A program made the translations under genes and the position numbers. Below are positions 35,534-44,375 of a DNA stretch of 64,000 bases, one piece after another. The stretch lies in assembly GCF_000346755.1 (NCBI RefSeq), contig NZ_ANNV01000084.1, positions 1-64,000 of the forward strand, written 5' to 3'. This DNA is from Pseudomonas sp. CBZ-4. Lineage in GTDB: Bacteria; Pseudomonadota; Gammaproteobacteria; Pseudomonadales; Pseudomonadaceae. The notes beneath the pieces were generated by a model. The model searched no databases. It worked only from the letters and a program-made list of their open reading frames with translations, and was not told the DNA's origin. Position 1 is the stretch's first letter. Each line of letters begins with the position of its first letter.

Positions 35534-36322
35534 ATGGACAACCCAGCTACCGCCGGCGAACAGCTGCGCCAATTGCGCCGCCAGGCCAAGCTCAGCCAAC
35601 TCGACCTGGCCCTGATCACCGGGGTTTCCCAGCGCCATCTCAGTTGCCTTGAAACCGGCCGCGCCAAACCCAGCCCGGCCACGTTGCACAATCTGCTGAC
35701 AGCGTTGGAAACGCCGCTGGAGCAGTGCAACCGCGTCTTCCTCGCCGCCGGTTTCGCCCCGCGCTACGGCGCCACGCCGCTTGACGCGCCGTCCATGACG
35801 GCGATTCGCGAAGCCGTCAGCCATGTGCTGCACGCCAACAATCCCGCGCCGGCGATCCTGCTGGGCAGCCAGTGGGAGGTGTTGGCCGCCAACGCGAGTA
35901 CCAGCGTGTTGTTTGGCTTGGTGGGCATCCCGCCTGATGCGGCCGCTGGCTTGAACCTGCTGGGCACCCTGCTGCAACCCGGCGGCCTCGGCGATCACCT
36001 GATCAATAGCGAAGAGATCCGCACCCTCGCCTGGCAACGGGCTACCCGCGAAGCATTGAGCAATCCCGGGCTGGCGGCCTTACTCGCAGATTTACCCGCG
36101 CCAACGGGCAGCGAGCTGCCACGGGAAATGCCGCCCCTGGTGCTGACCCGCATCCGCTCAAGCCAGGGCGAGCTGAACTTCCTGTCCACCTTCACCACCT
36201 TTGGCATGCCCCAGGACATCACCCTCACCTCCTTGCGTATCGAACATCTGATTCCAGCCGACCCACACACCTGGCAGATAATGCGCACCGCCTATGCGGA
36301 CTATTCGGCGCTGGTTTTGTGA
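35534..36322 (+). CDS. XRE family regulator with MmyB-like ligand domain
   Basis: The protein has 262 residues. The N-terminal helix-turn-helix is clear (GEQLRQLRRQAKLSQLDLAL, then SQRHLSCLETGRAKPS). The C-terminal domain of about 170 residues is MmyB-like (SQWEVLAANASTSVLFG; NFLSTFTTFGMPQDITL), a PAS-like fold that binds fatty acids in a related Actinobacterial protein. The ligand here is unknown. It is divergent from the DUF2834-MAPEG operon, which it may regulate. It precedes the amidase gene by 54 bases. Confidence 0.85.
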   Translation: MDNPATAGEQLRQLRRQAKLSQLDLALITGVSQRHLSCLETGRAKPSPATLHNLLTALETPLEQCNRVFLAAGFAPRYGATPLDAPSMTAIREAVSHVLHANNPAPAILLGSQWEVLAANASTSVLFGLVGIPPDAAAGLNLLGTLLQPGGLGDHLINSEEIRTLAWQRATREALSNPGLAALLADLPAPTGSELPREMPPLVLTRIRSSQGELNFLSTFTTFGMPQDITLTSLRIEHLIPADPHTWQIMRTAYADYSALVL

Positions 36323-36376
36323 AATATCTGTACGTAGACTGCCGCCATACCCCCACTTGAAGGCGGCGAAAAAAAC

Positions 36377-38077
36377 GTGATGCAAGTAACCGAAGTCTCC
36401 ATTGCCCAATTGCGCGCTGCGCTGGAATCCGGCCAGACCACGGCCGTTGAACTGGTCCAGGCGTACCTCGCGCGGATCGAAGCCTATGACGGCCCGCAGA
36501 CCGCCACCGCGTTGAACGCCGTGGTCGTGCGCAACCCGCAAGCCCTTGAAGAAGCCCAGGCGTCCGATGCGCGCCGGGCCAGGGGCGCAACCTTGGGGCC
36601 ATTGGATGGCATTCCGTACACCGCCAAAGACAGCTACCTGGTCAAGGGCCTGACGGCAGCATCCGGCAGCCCGGCCTTTGCCAAGCTTGTCGCGCACCGC
36701 GATGCCTTCACCATCGAGCGCCTGCGCGCCGGTGGGGCGATCTGCCTGGGCAAGACCAATATGCCGCCGATGGCCAACGGCGGCATGCAGCGCGGCGTGT
36801 ATGGCCGCGCCGAAAGCCCCTACAACGCCAACTACCTGACTGCACCGTTTGCCTCTGGCTCGTCCAACGGTGCCGGCACCGCCACCGCCGCAAGCTTTGC
36901 GGCGTTCGGTTTGGCGGAAGAAACCTGGTCCAGCGGGCGCGGCCCGGCGTCCAACAATGGCCTGTGTGCCTACACCCCGTCCCGTGGGGTGATTTCGGTA
37001 CGTGGCAACTGGCCGCTGACGCCAACCATGGACGTGGTCGTGCCCTACGCGCGCACCATGGCTGACCTGTTGGAAGTGCTCGACGTGGTGGTCGCCGAAG
37101 ACCCCGACACCCGAGGCGACCTGTGGCGCCTGCAACCCTGGGTGCCGATCCCCAGCGTCGCGTCGGTACGCCCGGCGTCCTACGCGGAACTGGCGGTGGA
37201 TGCCGCCGCCCTGGCCGGCAAGCGCTTCGGCGTGCCGCGCATGTACATCAACGCCGATGCCGACGCTGGCACCAGCGAGAAACCCGGCATCGGCGGCCCC
37301 ACCGGGCAAAAGATCAACACCCGCGCCACGGTGATCGACCTGTGGCAGGCCGCGCGCCAAGCGTTGGAAGCGGCCGGTGCCGAAGTCATCGAGGTGGATT
37401 TCCCGCTGGTGTCCAACTGCGAAGGCGACCGCCCCGGCGCACCGACGGTGTTTACCCGTGGCCTGGTGTCCAAGGAGTTCCTCCACGACGAGTTGTGGGA
37501 ATTGTCCGCGTGGGCCTTCGACGATTTCCTGCGTGCCAACAGCGACCCGAGCCTCAACCGCCTGGCGGATGTGGACGGGCCGAACATCTTCCCCCACGAC
37601 CCCGGCACCTTGCCTAACCGTGAAGACGACCTCGCCGCCGGCATGGACGAATACGTGCGCATGGCCGAGCGCGGCATCACCCCGTGGAACGAAATCAGTA
37701 CCGTGCCCGATGGCCTGCGCGGCCTGGAGCAAACCCGCCGGCTGGACCTGGAAGACTGGATGGACACGCTTGGCCTCGACGCCGTGCTGTTCCCCACCGT
37801 GGCCGACGTGGGCCCGGCGGATGCGGATGTGAACGAAGCGTCGGCGGACATTGCCTGGAGCAATGGCATCTGGGTGGCCAACGGCAACCTGGCGATCCGC
37901 CACCTGGGCGTGCCGACGGTCACCGTGCCGATGGGCGTGATGGCGGACATTGGCATGCCGGTCGGGCTGACGTTTGCCGGGCGCGCCTATGACGATTCGG
38001 CGTTGCTGCGCTTTGCGGCGGCGTTTGAGGCGACGGGCAGCAAACGCCAGGTACCGCCGCGTACGCCGCCGTTGTAA
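36377..38077 (+). CDS. Amidase signature family hydrolase
   Basis: The protein has 566 residues. The catalytic lysine is seen in LDGIPYTAKDSYLVKG, and the serine-rich loop ASGSSNGAGTATAASF is followed by a second serine region WSSGRGPASNN, which together supply the Ser-cisSer-Lys triad of amidases. The consensus GTDTGGS around the nucleophile is altered here, as in a subgroup annotated only as amidase. The C-terminal core (LRHLGVPTVTVPMGVMADIG type) is conserved. It would hydrolyse a small amide or nitrile-derived amide; the substrate is unknown. The gene stands alone downstream of the XRE regulator. Confidence 0.85.
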   Translation: MMQVTEVSIAQLRAALESGQTTAVELVQAYLARIEAYDGPQTATALNAVVVRNPQALEEAQASDARRARGATLGPLDGIPYTAKDSYLVKGLTAASGSPAFAKLVAHRDAFTIERLRAGGAICLGKTNMPPMANGGMQRGVYGRAESPYNANYLTAPFASGSSNGAGTATAASFAAFGLAEETWSSGRGPASNNGLCAYTPSRGVISVRGNWPLTPTMDVVVPYARTMADLLEVLDVVVAEDPDTRGDLWRLQPWVPIPSVASVRPASYAELAVDAAALAGKRFGVPRMYINADADAGTSEKPGIGGPTGQKINTRATVIDLWQAARQALEAAGAEVIEVDFPLVSNCEGDRPGAPTVFTRGLVSKEFLHDELWELSAWAFDDFLRANSDPSLNRLADVDGPNIFPHDPGTLPNREDDLAAGMDEYVRMAERGITPWNEISTVPDGLRGLEQTRRLDLEDWMDTLGLDAVLFPTVADVGPADADVNEASADIAWSNGIWVANGNLAIRHLGVPTVTVPMGVMADIGMPVGLTFAGRAYDDSALLRFAAAFEATGSKRQVPPRTPPL

Positions 38078-38096
38078 CAGGCCAGACGCGGTAAAA

Positions 38097-38189
38097 AATG
38101 TGGGAGCGGGCTTGCCCGCGATGGCGGTGGGTCAGTTGGCAGATCTTTTGCTGAAAGACCGCTATCGCAGGCAAGCCAGCTCCCACATT
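38097..38189. repeat. REP pair (REPIN)
   Basis: Two inverted arms (aatgtgggagcgggcttgcc and its partner ending cccacatt) flank about 40 bases. The pair lies between the convergent amidase and CPBP protease genes. Confidence 0.85.
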
Positions 38190-38207
38190 ATTTGACCGTA
38201 TTTCAAA

Positions 38208-38945
38208 TCAGGGGATGTAGGGCACCGCAATCAGCAAGATCGCCGTGCCATGGGCCACCGCCGCTGGCAACACGCCATAGCGCATGCGCACCAACGCGCA
38301 CGCCAAGCCTTCGATCAAGGTAAACAGCAACACCGGCCAACCCAGTTGCGTCACGCTCAACGCCAGGAACGCATGGCACGCCGCAAACGCCACGCCACTG
38401 ATCAACGCCGCGCGCAGCAGCGTGACGTGTTGTTCCAGATAGCCCTGCAAAAACCCACGGAACAACACTTCCTCCAGTGCGTTGGCGCCAAACGCCAACA
38501 CCACCATGCCCGGCAACCACACCCAATAACCATGGATAGCCGACGCGTCGATGCCTTGATAAATCCGCAGCGGCACGCCGATCAAGCACCCCACCAGCAG
38601 CCCGCACGCCAAGCCAATGCCAGGGCGGCCGAGGGTCCAGCGGATCAACCGCCACAGGTCCGGCGCGATGCGGGCCAGCAGCATGATCAGCAGCACCGAC
38701 AGCCAGCCCAGCATCGCCAGCACAAAGGCATTGGCGCTGAAGGCGATCTGCACCTCGCTGCCCAATGCCCACATGCCCAACGGTGTCATCACGTCGCGCA
38801 TCAGCACAAACGCGGCCAGCAGGATCAGGATGCGCATGGCCGGCAGCGTCTTGGGCGTCAGCGCAAACCACAGGCCGAACAGCAGCAGGCCGGGGGTCAG
38901 GTGGCTGGCGTAGTCGACCAGCACCCACATGCCTTCGGTGATCAC
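38208..38945 (-). CDS. CPBP family intramembrane metalloprotease
   Basis: The protein has 245 residues and about eight hydrophobic segments. The CAAX-protease/Abi motif EExxxR is present at 158-163 (EEVLFR), with FRGFLQGYLE following and a conserved histidine at 191 (AACHAFLAL). These glutamates and histidines form the intramembrane metal site. In bacteria such proteases serve bacteriocin self-immunity or protein maturation; no bacteriocin gene is visible here. It overlaps the upstream small gene by 4 bases. Confidence 0.85.
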   Translation of the reverse strand: MITEGMWVLVDYASHLTPGLLLFGLWFALTPKTLPAMRILILLAAFVLMRDVMTPLGMWALGSEVQIAFSANAFVLAMLGWLSVLLIMLLARIAPDLWRLIRWTLGRPGIGLACGLLVGCLIGVPLRIYQGIDASAIHGYWVWLPGMVVLAFGANALEEVLFRGFLQGYLEQHVTLLRAALISGVAFAACHAFLALSVTQLGWPVLLFTLIEGLACALVRMRYGVLPAAVAHGTAILLIAVPYIP

Positions 38946-39169
38946 ACGCGCAACTCCTGGGGATCAGGGTTGCGGCGCTGCCATTCATCCACGACATCGC
39001 CCAGGTTCTTGGCGATATCGTTGCGAATCCAAGCCATGAAAGGACGATCGAATTTAAACCCCGGGCCGCAGTGTTCCAGCATGAAGCGGCGCACATTCTG
39101 GGTGTTTTTGTAGCCAGGGGTGACGGGTGTGGCGCGGGTGAGGGTGTCGCTGTGCCAGTCAAAATCCAT
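38942..39169 (-). CDS. Small DUF6434-type protein
   Basis: The protein has 75 residues from the ATG at 39169 (MDFDWHSDTLTRATPVTPGY). The motifs TPVTPGYKNTQNVRRFML and FDRPFMAWIRNDIAKNLGD fit the DUF6434 family, which I recall often occurs at the ends of larger SAP-domain proteins; that assignment is from memory. It overlaps the CPBP protease gene by 4 bases, so the pair is co-expressed. A longer start at 39220 adds a low-complexity leader. Confidence 0.65.
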   Translation of the reverse strand: MDFDWHSDTLTRATPVTPGYKNTQNVRRFMLEHCGPGFKFDRPFMAWIRNDIAKNLGDVVDEWQRRNPDPQELRV

Positions 39170-39350
39170 TTTGTCGCTCGGGCGCGTTGTTGTATGGGCG
39201 ACAGCATAGCGATGTGCCATCTAGCCAGGAAGAATCCACCCAGATTATTTGATGTGTTAGGACGTCGTACGTATTCTGTCGCCGCCATAATGCCTAATAA
39301 TTTCAAGATATTTCAAAATTTCACTTTCTTTCGCCCTGAAAAATACGGCA

Positions 39351-39365
39351 TGGTTGTACGACGAC
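39351..39365 (+). promoter_or_regulatory. Candidate operator shared with the hexuronate-type carrier
   Basis: TGGTTGTACGACGAC is the reverse complement, with one base changed, of the site at 22055-22069 before exuT. It lies 42 bases before the ATG at 39407, the same relative position and orientation as there. A second similar element (GACGTCGTACGTAT, 39261-39274) lies further upstream, and matches the exuT-proximal stretch. Confidence 0.5.
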
Positions 39366-39406
39366 TAAAGCTGTCGTATTCACCCCACAACAACAAGGAA
39401 ACACCC

Positions 39407-39832
39407 ATGCCCAACGTCAAAGTGTTGATCGGTTTTCTGTGCCTGTTCAGCGGCTATGTGGCTGCCGCTCCCGCGGAAAAGGACGTGGCCCAAGCGGTCG
39501 ATCAACTGACCCAGGCCATGCTGCACCTGGACCTCAAGCAGCTGCATGCACTGACCTCCGACACGCTCACCTACGGCCACTCCAGCGGCAAGGTGCAGAA
39601 CAAGGCGCAGTTCATCGCCGACCTGGAAACCCACACCAGCGCCTTCAAGACCCTGGAAATGCAGAACCAGACCATCAGCCTGAACGGCGACACCGCCCTG
39701 GTGCGCAACCACTTTCACGCCCTGGCGGTGAACAGCGGCGTCGAAGTGCCCACTGACATCGACAACTTCCAGGTCTGGCAGAAGCAGCATGGCAAATGGC
39801 TGCTGATCGGGCGCCAGGCCTACAAGTACTGA
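39407..39832 (+). CDS. Secreted NTF2/SnoaL-like protein
   Basis: The protein has 141 residues with a signal peptide (cut after about residue 20, SGYVAAAPA). The mature part has the cone-like SnoaL/NTF2 fold pattern (AVDQLTQAMLHLDLKQLHAL, YGHSSGKVQNKAQFIADLE, VWQKQHGKWLLIGRQAYKY). Such proteins can be small enzymes or binding proteins; here the role is unknown, but the shared operator suggests it responds to the same sugar-acid signal as ExuT. AAGGA precedes the ATG. An extended frame from 39071 runs through the promoter region and is not used. Confidence 0.8.
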   Translation: MPNVKVLIGFLCLFSGYVAAAPAEKDVAQAVDQLTQAMLHLDLKQLHALTSDTLTYGHSSGKVQNKAQFIADLETHTSAFKTLEMQNQTISLNGDTALVRNHFHALAVNSGVEVPTDIDNFQVWQKQHGKWLLIGRQAYKY

Positions 39833-39833
39833 T

Positions 39834-41159
39834 TTACCACGCCACCACCTTGCGCACCTTCACCAGCGCTTCACGCAGCGCCGGCATCGCCACCGAGCCC
39901 AATGCCAGGCGCAACGCGTGGGGCACCTGGGCCGACACCGCAAACGGCTCGGCGGTGGACACGGAAATATGCTCGCGCTGCAAGGTCATGGCGACCTGAT
40001 CAGCGCGCACCTCTTCCGCCAGCGGCAGCCACAGGAAATACGATGACGGGTGACTGATGTAAGCCAGCCCGGTCAGTACCTGCGCCGCCAAGGATTGGCG
40101 CGCCCGGGCATCCTCGCGCTTTTGCGCTTCCAGCTGCGCGACGGTGCCGTCTTCGATCCAACCCACGGCAATCGCGCTCATCACCCCCGGCACGTTCCAG
40201 GTGGTGGCCATGATCGTGCGCTCCACTACTTTCACCCACTCGGCCGGCGCCGCAACAAACCCGACCCGGAGCCCCGTCGCGACACTTTTCGACAACCCAC
40301 CCACGTAGACGGTGCGCTCCGGCGCCAAGGTGGCCAGGGGCGGCGGCGGGTTTTCGGCGAGAAACGCGTAGGCCGCATCCTCGATAATCATCAGACTGTG
40401 CTGGCGGGCAATGGCCACCAATTGCTCGCGTTGCTCCAGGCTCATGACCCAGCCCAGCGGGTTATGCAGGGTCGGCATGCTGTACACCGCGCGCACCGGG
40501 CGCTTGCGGCACAGCTGCTGCAAGTAGTCGAGATCCGGGCCTGCGGGCGTCACCGGAATCGCGACGATCTCCAGGTGCAAGGTCTCGGCCAGCACCTTGA
40601 AGCCTGAATAGGTCAACGCATCCACGGCGATCACATCCCCCGGCTTGAGCAGCGCCATCATCGTCACCGCCAACCCGTGCTGGGCGCCGCTGACCACCAG
40701 CACCTGCTCGGCCTCCACCGCCAGCCCTCGGCTCAACAGGTGCCGGGCCACCACCGCGCGCTCATGGATGCGGCCGGCGTGGGGCTGATACCGCAACAAC
40801 GCCTCAAGGTCGCCGGACAATGCCAACTGGCGCAGGGCCGTGCGCAACAGATCCGCCTGGCCCGGCAGTGACGGGTAGTTGAAATTCAGGTCCAGCATGC
40901 CCGTCGCGACGGTCATCTGCCCGCTGCCCTGCCCCGGCGGCAACGCGATCTCACGCACAAAGGTGCCACGCCCGGTTTCACCGCTGACCAGGCCCATCGC
41001 CTCAAGCTCGGCGTACACGCGGCTGGCGGTGACTAGCGCCAAGCCATGCTCGGCGGCCAATTGCCGATGGGTCGGCAGGCGCGTGCCGGGCGGCATGTCG
41101 CCATTGCGGATGGCAGCGGCAAAGGTATCGACCAGCGACTTGTAGCGGGCGCGCGGCAT
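39834..41159 (-). CDS. MocR/PdxR-type regulator (GntR DNA-binding domain plus aminotransferase domain)
   Basis: The protein has 441 residues. Residues 1-75 are a GntR winged helix (GTRLPTHRQLAAEHGLALVT, SRVYAELEAMGLVSGETGRG). The rest is an aspartate aminotransferase-like fold with the PLP lysine expected in VGGLSKSVATGLRVGF. MocR proteins use PLP or its adducts as the signal to control neighbouring genes. The divergent EamA transporter gene, 90 bases away, is the likely target. An inverted repeat (ACAAT / ATTGT, 41175-41190) in between is a candidate site. Confidence 0.9.
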   Translation of the reverse strand: MPRARYKSLVDTFAAAIRNGDMPPGTRLPTHRQLAAEHGLALVTASRVYAELEAMGLVSGETGRGTFVREIALPPGQGSGQMTVATGMLDLNFNYPSLPGQADLLRTALRQLALSGDLEALLRYQPHAGRIHERAVVARHLLSRGLAVEAEQVLVVSGAQHGLAVTMMALLKPGDVIAVDALTYSGFKVLAETLHLEIVAIPVTPAGPDLDYLQQLCRKRPVRAVYSMPTLHNPLGWVMSLEQREQLVAIARQHSLMIIEDAAYAFLAENPPPPLATLAPERTVYVGGLSKSVATGLRVGFVAAPAEWVKVVERTIMATTWNVPGVMSAIAVGWIEDGTVAQLEAQKREDARARQSLAAQVLTGLAYISHPSSYFLWLPLAEEVRADQVAMTLQREHISVSTAEPFAVSAQVPHALRLALGSVAMPALREALVKVRKVVAW

Positions 41160-41174
41160 AGGGCTGTATCCATG

Positions 41175-41190
41175 ACAATTTTTTGATTGT
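41175..41190. promoter_or_regulatory. Candidate MocR operator
   Basis: ACAAT and ATTGT face each other across 6 bases, in the 89-base gap between the divergent MocR and EamA genes, and the region is AT-rich like a promoter. Confidence 0.3.
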
Positions 41191-41248
41191 AATAATCTTC
41201 AACTCTAGGATGGCCCGCACGCAATCATTCTTTTTCAGGCCACTGCCC

Positions 41249-42139
41249 ATGGAACGCACGTCTTCCCTCAACCCCCTGGACAGCAGCACCCAGGGCTGGA
41301 TCAACGGCTTTATCGGCGTGGTGATCTTCAGCGGTTCATTGCCGGCCACGCGCTTGGCGGTGATGGAGTTCGACCCGGTGTTCCTGACGATGATCCGCGC
41401 CGCCATTGCCGCCGTACTCGGGCTGCTGCTGTTGGCGCTGTTCAAGGAGCAACGCCCCGCGCGCAACCAGTGGCTGCCCTTGGTGATCGTCGCGCTGGGC
41501 GTGGTCATCGGCTTCCCCTTGCTCACCGCACTGGCGCTGCAATACGTGACCTCCGCCCACTCCATCGTGTTTATCGGCTTGCTGCCGCTGGCTACGGCGG
41601 TGTTCGGCGTGCTGCGTGGCGGCGAGCGCCCGCGCCCGGTGTTCTGGCTGTTTTCGATCCTGGGCAGCGTGCTGGTGATGGGCTACGCGTTTGCCCAAGG
41701 CTTGAGCGCCGCGCCGGCGGGTGACGTGCTGATGGTGTTGGCGGTGCTGGTGTGCGGCCTCGGGTATGCCGAAGGCGCCACGTTGTCGCGCAGCCTCGGC
41801 GGCTGGCAGGTGATCTGCTGGGCGCTGGTGGTGTCGCTGCCGGTGGTGCTGCCGTTGAGCCTGATCCTCGCCCCTGCAAGCTTAAGAGGCATCAGCCTGC
41901 CCGCGTGGCTGAGCCTGGGCTATGTGGCGCTGTTCAGCATGCTGATCGGCTTTGTGTTCTGGTATCGCGGTTTGGCCCAGGGCGGTATCGCGGCGGTTGG
42001 CCAGTTGCAATTGCTGCAACCGTTCTTCGGCCTGGCGCTGGCGGCTGGCTTGCTGCACGAGCAGGTCAGCCTGGGCATGCTGCTGGTCACCGTCGCAGTC
42101 ATTGCTTGCGTGGCCGGCGCGAAGAAATTCGCCCGCTAG
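41249..42139 (+). CDS. EamA/DMT superfamily transporter
   Basis: The protein has 296 residues and ten hydrophobic segments in two EamA halves (FIGVVIFSGSLPATRLAVME at the first start, and the second half from about residue 155). Family members move amino acids, metabolites or drugs; the pairing with a MocR regulator suggests a substrate linked to PLP chemistry, such as an amino acid or vitamer. The ATG at 41249 is chosen because it starts MERTSSLNPL before the first helix. Its stop overlaps the 3' end of the convergent YceI gene by 4 bases. Confidence 0.88.
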   Translation: MERTSSLNPLDSSTQGWINGFIGVVIFSGSLPATRLAVMEFDPVFLTMIRAAIAAVLGLLLLALFKEQRPARNQWLPLVIVALGVVIGFPLLTALALQYVTSAHSIVFIGLLPLATAVFGVLRGGERPRPVFWLFSILGSVLVMGYAFAQGLSAAPAGDVLMVLAVLVCGLGYAEGATLSRSLGGWQVICWALVVSLPVVLPLSLILAPASLRGISLPAWLSLGYVALFSMLIGFVFWYRGLAQGGIAAVGQLQLLQPFFGLALAAGLLHEQVSLGMLLVTVAVIACVAGAKKFAR

Positions 42140-42702
42140 CGCTGCGGCGCGACCATCTTGAACTTGATGTGGATGTCATTGGACACCACGCTGTTGCCGG
42201 CCCACTCGCCCTCGCCGATCTTGAAATCGGCGCGTTTGAGAATGAACTCTCCGTCGAACACGCCGATGCCACCCTGCTCCTTGAGCACCACATCCACCAT
42301 CACCGGGCGCGTGATGCCTTTGAGGGTCAGGTTGCCGTTGATCTTGAAGCGATTATCCCCCAGCGCCGTGGCGCCGCTGGATTGGTAGACGCCCTGCGGG
42401 TATGCCGTCGTATCGAACCAGGACGGCCGCTGCAATTGATCATTGGCATCAGCGCTGCCGGCATCGATGCTGGCAAGCTGGATCGTGAGCCGCGCATGGG
42501 CCGCCTCGGGGTGCTGCGTGTCAAACGCCAGCGTGCCTTCAAACTCGCCGAACGTGCCGTAGATCCGCTGGCCGAACTGCTGGAAGGTGAAGCTGATCTG
42601 GCTGGCCGCGCGGTTGACGTCTCGATACTCCACGGCCCGGGCACTGGAAAACCCACCCAGGACCAGCGCCAGCAACACGATTGGGAAAAGTCGAAGGTTC
42701 AT
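42136..42702 (-). CDS. YceI family periplasmic lipid-binding protein
   Basis: The protein has 188 residues with a signal peptide (cut after about residue 23, SSARA). The mature part has the YceI lipocalin-like pattern: VNRAASQISFTFQQFGQRIY, FEGTLAFDTQHPEAAHARLT, and FKINGNLTLKGITRPVMVDV. Known members bind polyisoprenoids or similar lipids. In E. coli yceI responds to high pH and osmolarity. It converges with the EamA gene and diverges from the thioesterase gene at 42794. Confidence 0.88.
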   Translation of the reverse strand: MNLRLFPIVLLALVLGGFSSARAVEYRDVNRAASQISFTFQQFGQRIYGTFGEFEGTLAFDTQHPEAAHARLTIQLASIDAGSADANDQLQRPSWFDTTAYPQGVYQSSGATALGDNRFKINGNLTLKGITRPVMVDVVLKEQGGIGVFDGEFILKRADFKIGEGEWAGNSVVSNDIHIKFKMVAPQR

Positions 42703-42793
42703 GCAACGCTCCGCGAGAAGTAAGGCCAACGGGTTCCCATCCTGCCCGTGTGCTGCTAAACAGAGTAGCCCCCCAAAACAATAAGGACATTTC

Positions 42794-43288
42794 ATGCAGG
42801 CTGCTTCTCTCCAGGACATGACCGCCCCCGAAGGTATCTGCTACGGCTGCGGCGCCAGCAACCCCCACGGCCTGCACATCAAGAGCCGCTGGGACGCCGA
42901 CGGCATCCACCTGATCGCCGAACACCTGCCCGACGCCCAGTTCAGCGGCTGGCCGGACCTGGTCTACGGCGGCCTGATCGCCATGTTGGTGGATTGCCAC
43001 TCCAACTGGACCGCCATGGCCTACCACTACCGCGCCGAGCAGCGCGAACCCGGCAGTCTGCCACGCATCGACTGCGTCACTGGCAACCTGGGCATCAAGT
43101 TCATCAAGCCCACGCCCATGGGCGTCACCTTGACCTTGCGCGCGCGGGTCGAGGGCGACGTGGGCCGCAAAAGCCGCGTGGTCTGCGAGGTGTATGCCGG
43201 TGACGTGCTGACGGCCGTCGGCGACTCGGTATTCGTGCGCGTAGATACCGGGCAGTTGGCCGCCACCGCCCATGGCCGCGACGGTTAA
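42794..43288 (+). CDS. PaaI/hotdog-fold thioesterase
   Basis: The protein has 164 residues. The hotdog motifs are YGCGASNPHGLHIKSRW, then FSGWPDLVYGGLIAMLVDCH with the catalytic-site loop, and LGIKFIKPTPMGVTL. A C-x-x-C (CYGC) pair near residue 17 is typical of a subgroup of proteobacterial PaaI-like thioesterases. It should hydrolyse an acyl-CoA. The gene is divergent from yceI and 44 bases ahead of the dienelactone hydrolase, so the two may be co-transcribed. Confidence 0.82.
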   Translation: MQAASLQDMTAPEGICYGCGASNPHGLHIKSRWDADGIHLIAEHLPDAQFSGWPDLVYGGLIAMLVDCHSNWTAMAYHYRAEQREPGSLPRIDCVTGNLGIKFIKPTPMGVTLTLRARVEGDVGRKSRVVCEVYAGDVLTAVGDSVFVRVDTGQLAATAHGRDG

Positions 43289-43332
43289 ACCTGGTCTACA
43301 TTGTCTGCCACCGCTAACCGAGGATTGCACCG

Positions 43333-44220
43333 ATGACTCGTCTCACCGCGAAAGACTTTGCGCCCGAACTGCTGGAGCTCTATGACGGCTACGCCCACGG
43401 CAAGATCAACCGCCGAGAATTCCTTGACCGCGCCGCACTGTTTACCTTTGGCGGCCTGACCGCCTCGGCATTGCTGGCGGCCCTGAGCCCCAATTACGCG
43501 CTGGCCGAACAGGTGAAATTCACCGACCCGGATATCGTCGCCGACTACATCACCTATCCCTCGCCCAAGGGCAACGGCACCGTACGCGGCTACCTGGTGC
43601 GCCCGGCCAAGGCCGCAGGCAAATTGCCCGCCGTGGTGGTCGTCCACGAAAACCGTGGCCTCAACCCCTATATCGAAGACGTCGCCCGACGCCTGGCCAA
43701 AGCCGGTTTTATCGCCTTGGCACCGGACGGCCTGACCTCGGTGGGCGGCTACCCCGGCAATGATGAAAAAGGCGTGGCCCTGCAACAGACCGTTGACCCG
43801 ACCAAGCTGATGAACGACTTTTTCGCCGCCATCGAATGGCTGATGCACCACGACAGCAGCACCGGCAAGGTCGGCATCACCGGTTTCTGCTACGGCGGCG
43901 GCGTGACCAATGCGGCGGCGGTGGCCTACCCTGAATTGGGCGCGGCGGTGTCGTTCTATGGGCGCCAGCCCGAGGCCAAGGACGTGCCGCGCATCAAGGC
44001 GCCGATCATGCTGCATTTTGGCGAGCTGGATACGCGGATCAATGAAGGCTGGCCGGCGTATGAGGCGGCGTTGAAAGCCGCGGGTACTGCGTATGAGGCG
44101 TTTATCTACAAGGGCGCCAATCATGGTTTCCACAATGATTCGACGCCGCGCTATGACGAGGCGGCGGCGAATCTGGCGTGGGAGCGCACGCTGGGGTGGT
44201 TCCGCAAATATCTCGCCTAG
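43333..44220 (+). CDS. Dienelactone hydrolase family protein with Tat-like leader
   Basis: The protein has 295 residues. The N-terminus NRREFLDRAALFTFGGLTAS, ending near NYALA, looks like a twin-arginine export signal, as in E. coli YghX-type proteins. The alpha/beta hydrolase core has the cysteine nucleophile GFCYGGG, with an acidic residue near LHFGELDTRIN and the histidine in KGANHGFHND. Dienelactone hydrolases open cyclic esters, but export to the periplasm argues for another role. It follows the thioesterase gene by 44 bases. Confidence 0.85.
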   Translation: MTRLTAKDFAPELLELYDGYAHGKINRREFLDRAALFTFGGLTASALLAALSPNYALAEQVKFTDPDIVADYITYPSPKGNGTVRGYLVRPAKAAGKLPAVVVVHENRGLNPYIEDVARRLAKAGFIALAPDGLTSVGGYPGNDEKGVALQQTVDPTKLMNDFFAAIEWLMHHDSSTGKVGITGFCYGGGVTNAAAVAYPELGAAVSFYGRQPEAKDVPRIKAPIMLHFGELDTRINEGWPAYEAALKAAGTAYEAFIYKGANHGFHNDSTPRYDEAAANLAWERTLGWFRKYLA

Positions 44221-44248
44221 TGGCGATCCAGTTGTGGTCACTGGCTTT

Positions 44249-44337
44249 TGTGGGAGCTGGCTTGCCTGCGATGGCGGTGTATCAGTCACCCCCTGATTGA
44301 CTGACCCACTGCTATCGCAGGCAAGCCAGCTCCCACA
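44249..44337. repeat. REP pair (REPIN)
   Basis: Arms tgtgggagctggcttgcctg and the inverse ending ctcccaca flank about 40 bases, between the convergent hydrolase and DUF2252 genes. Confidence 0.87.
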
Positions 44338-44375
44338 CAAACTGGGACCGCCAGTTAATCCAAGGTGTTTCCGGG

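Noticed and set aside
36158..37903. 581-codon minus-strand frame opposite the amidase
   Set aside because: Glycine, histidine and arginine-rich shadow of a GC-rich gene; the amidase on the plus strand has its catalytic motifs.
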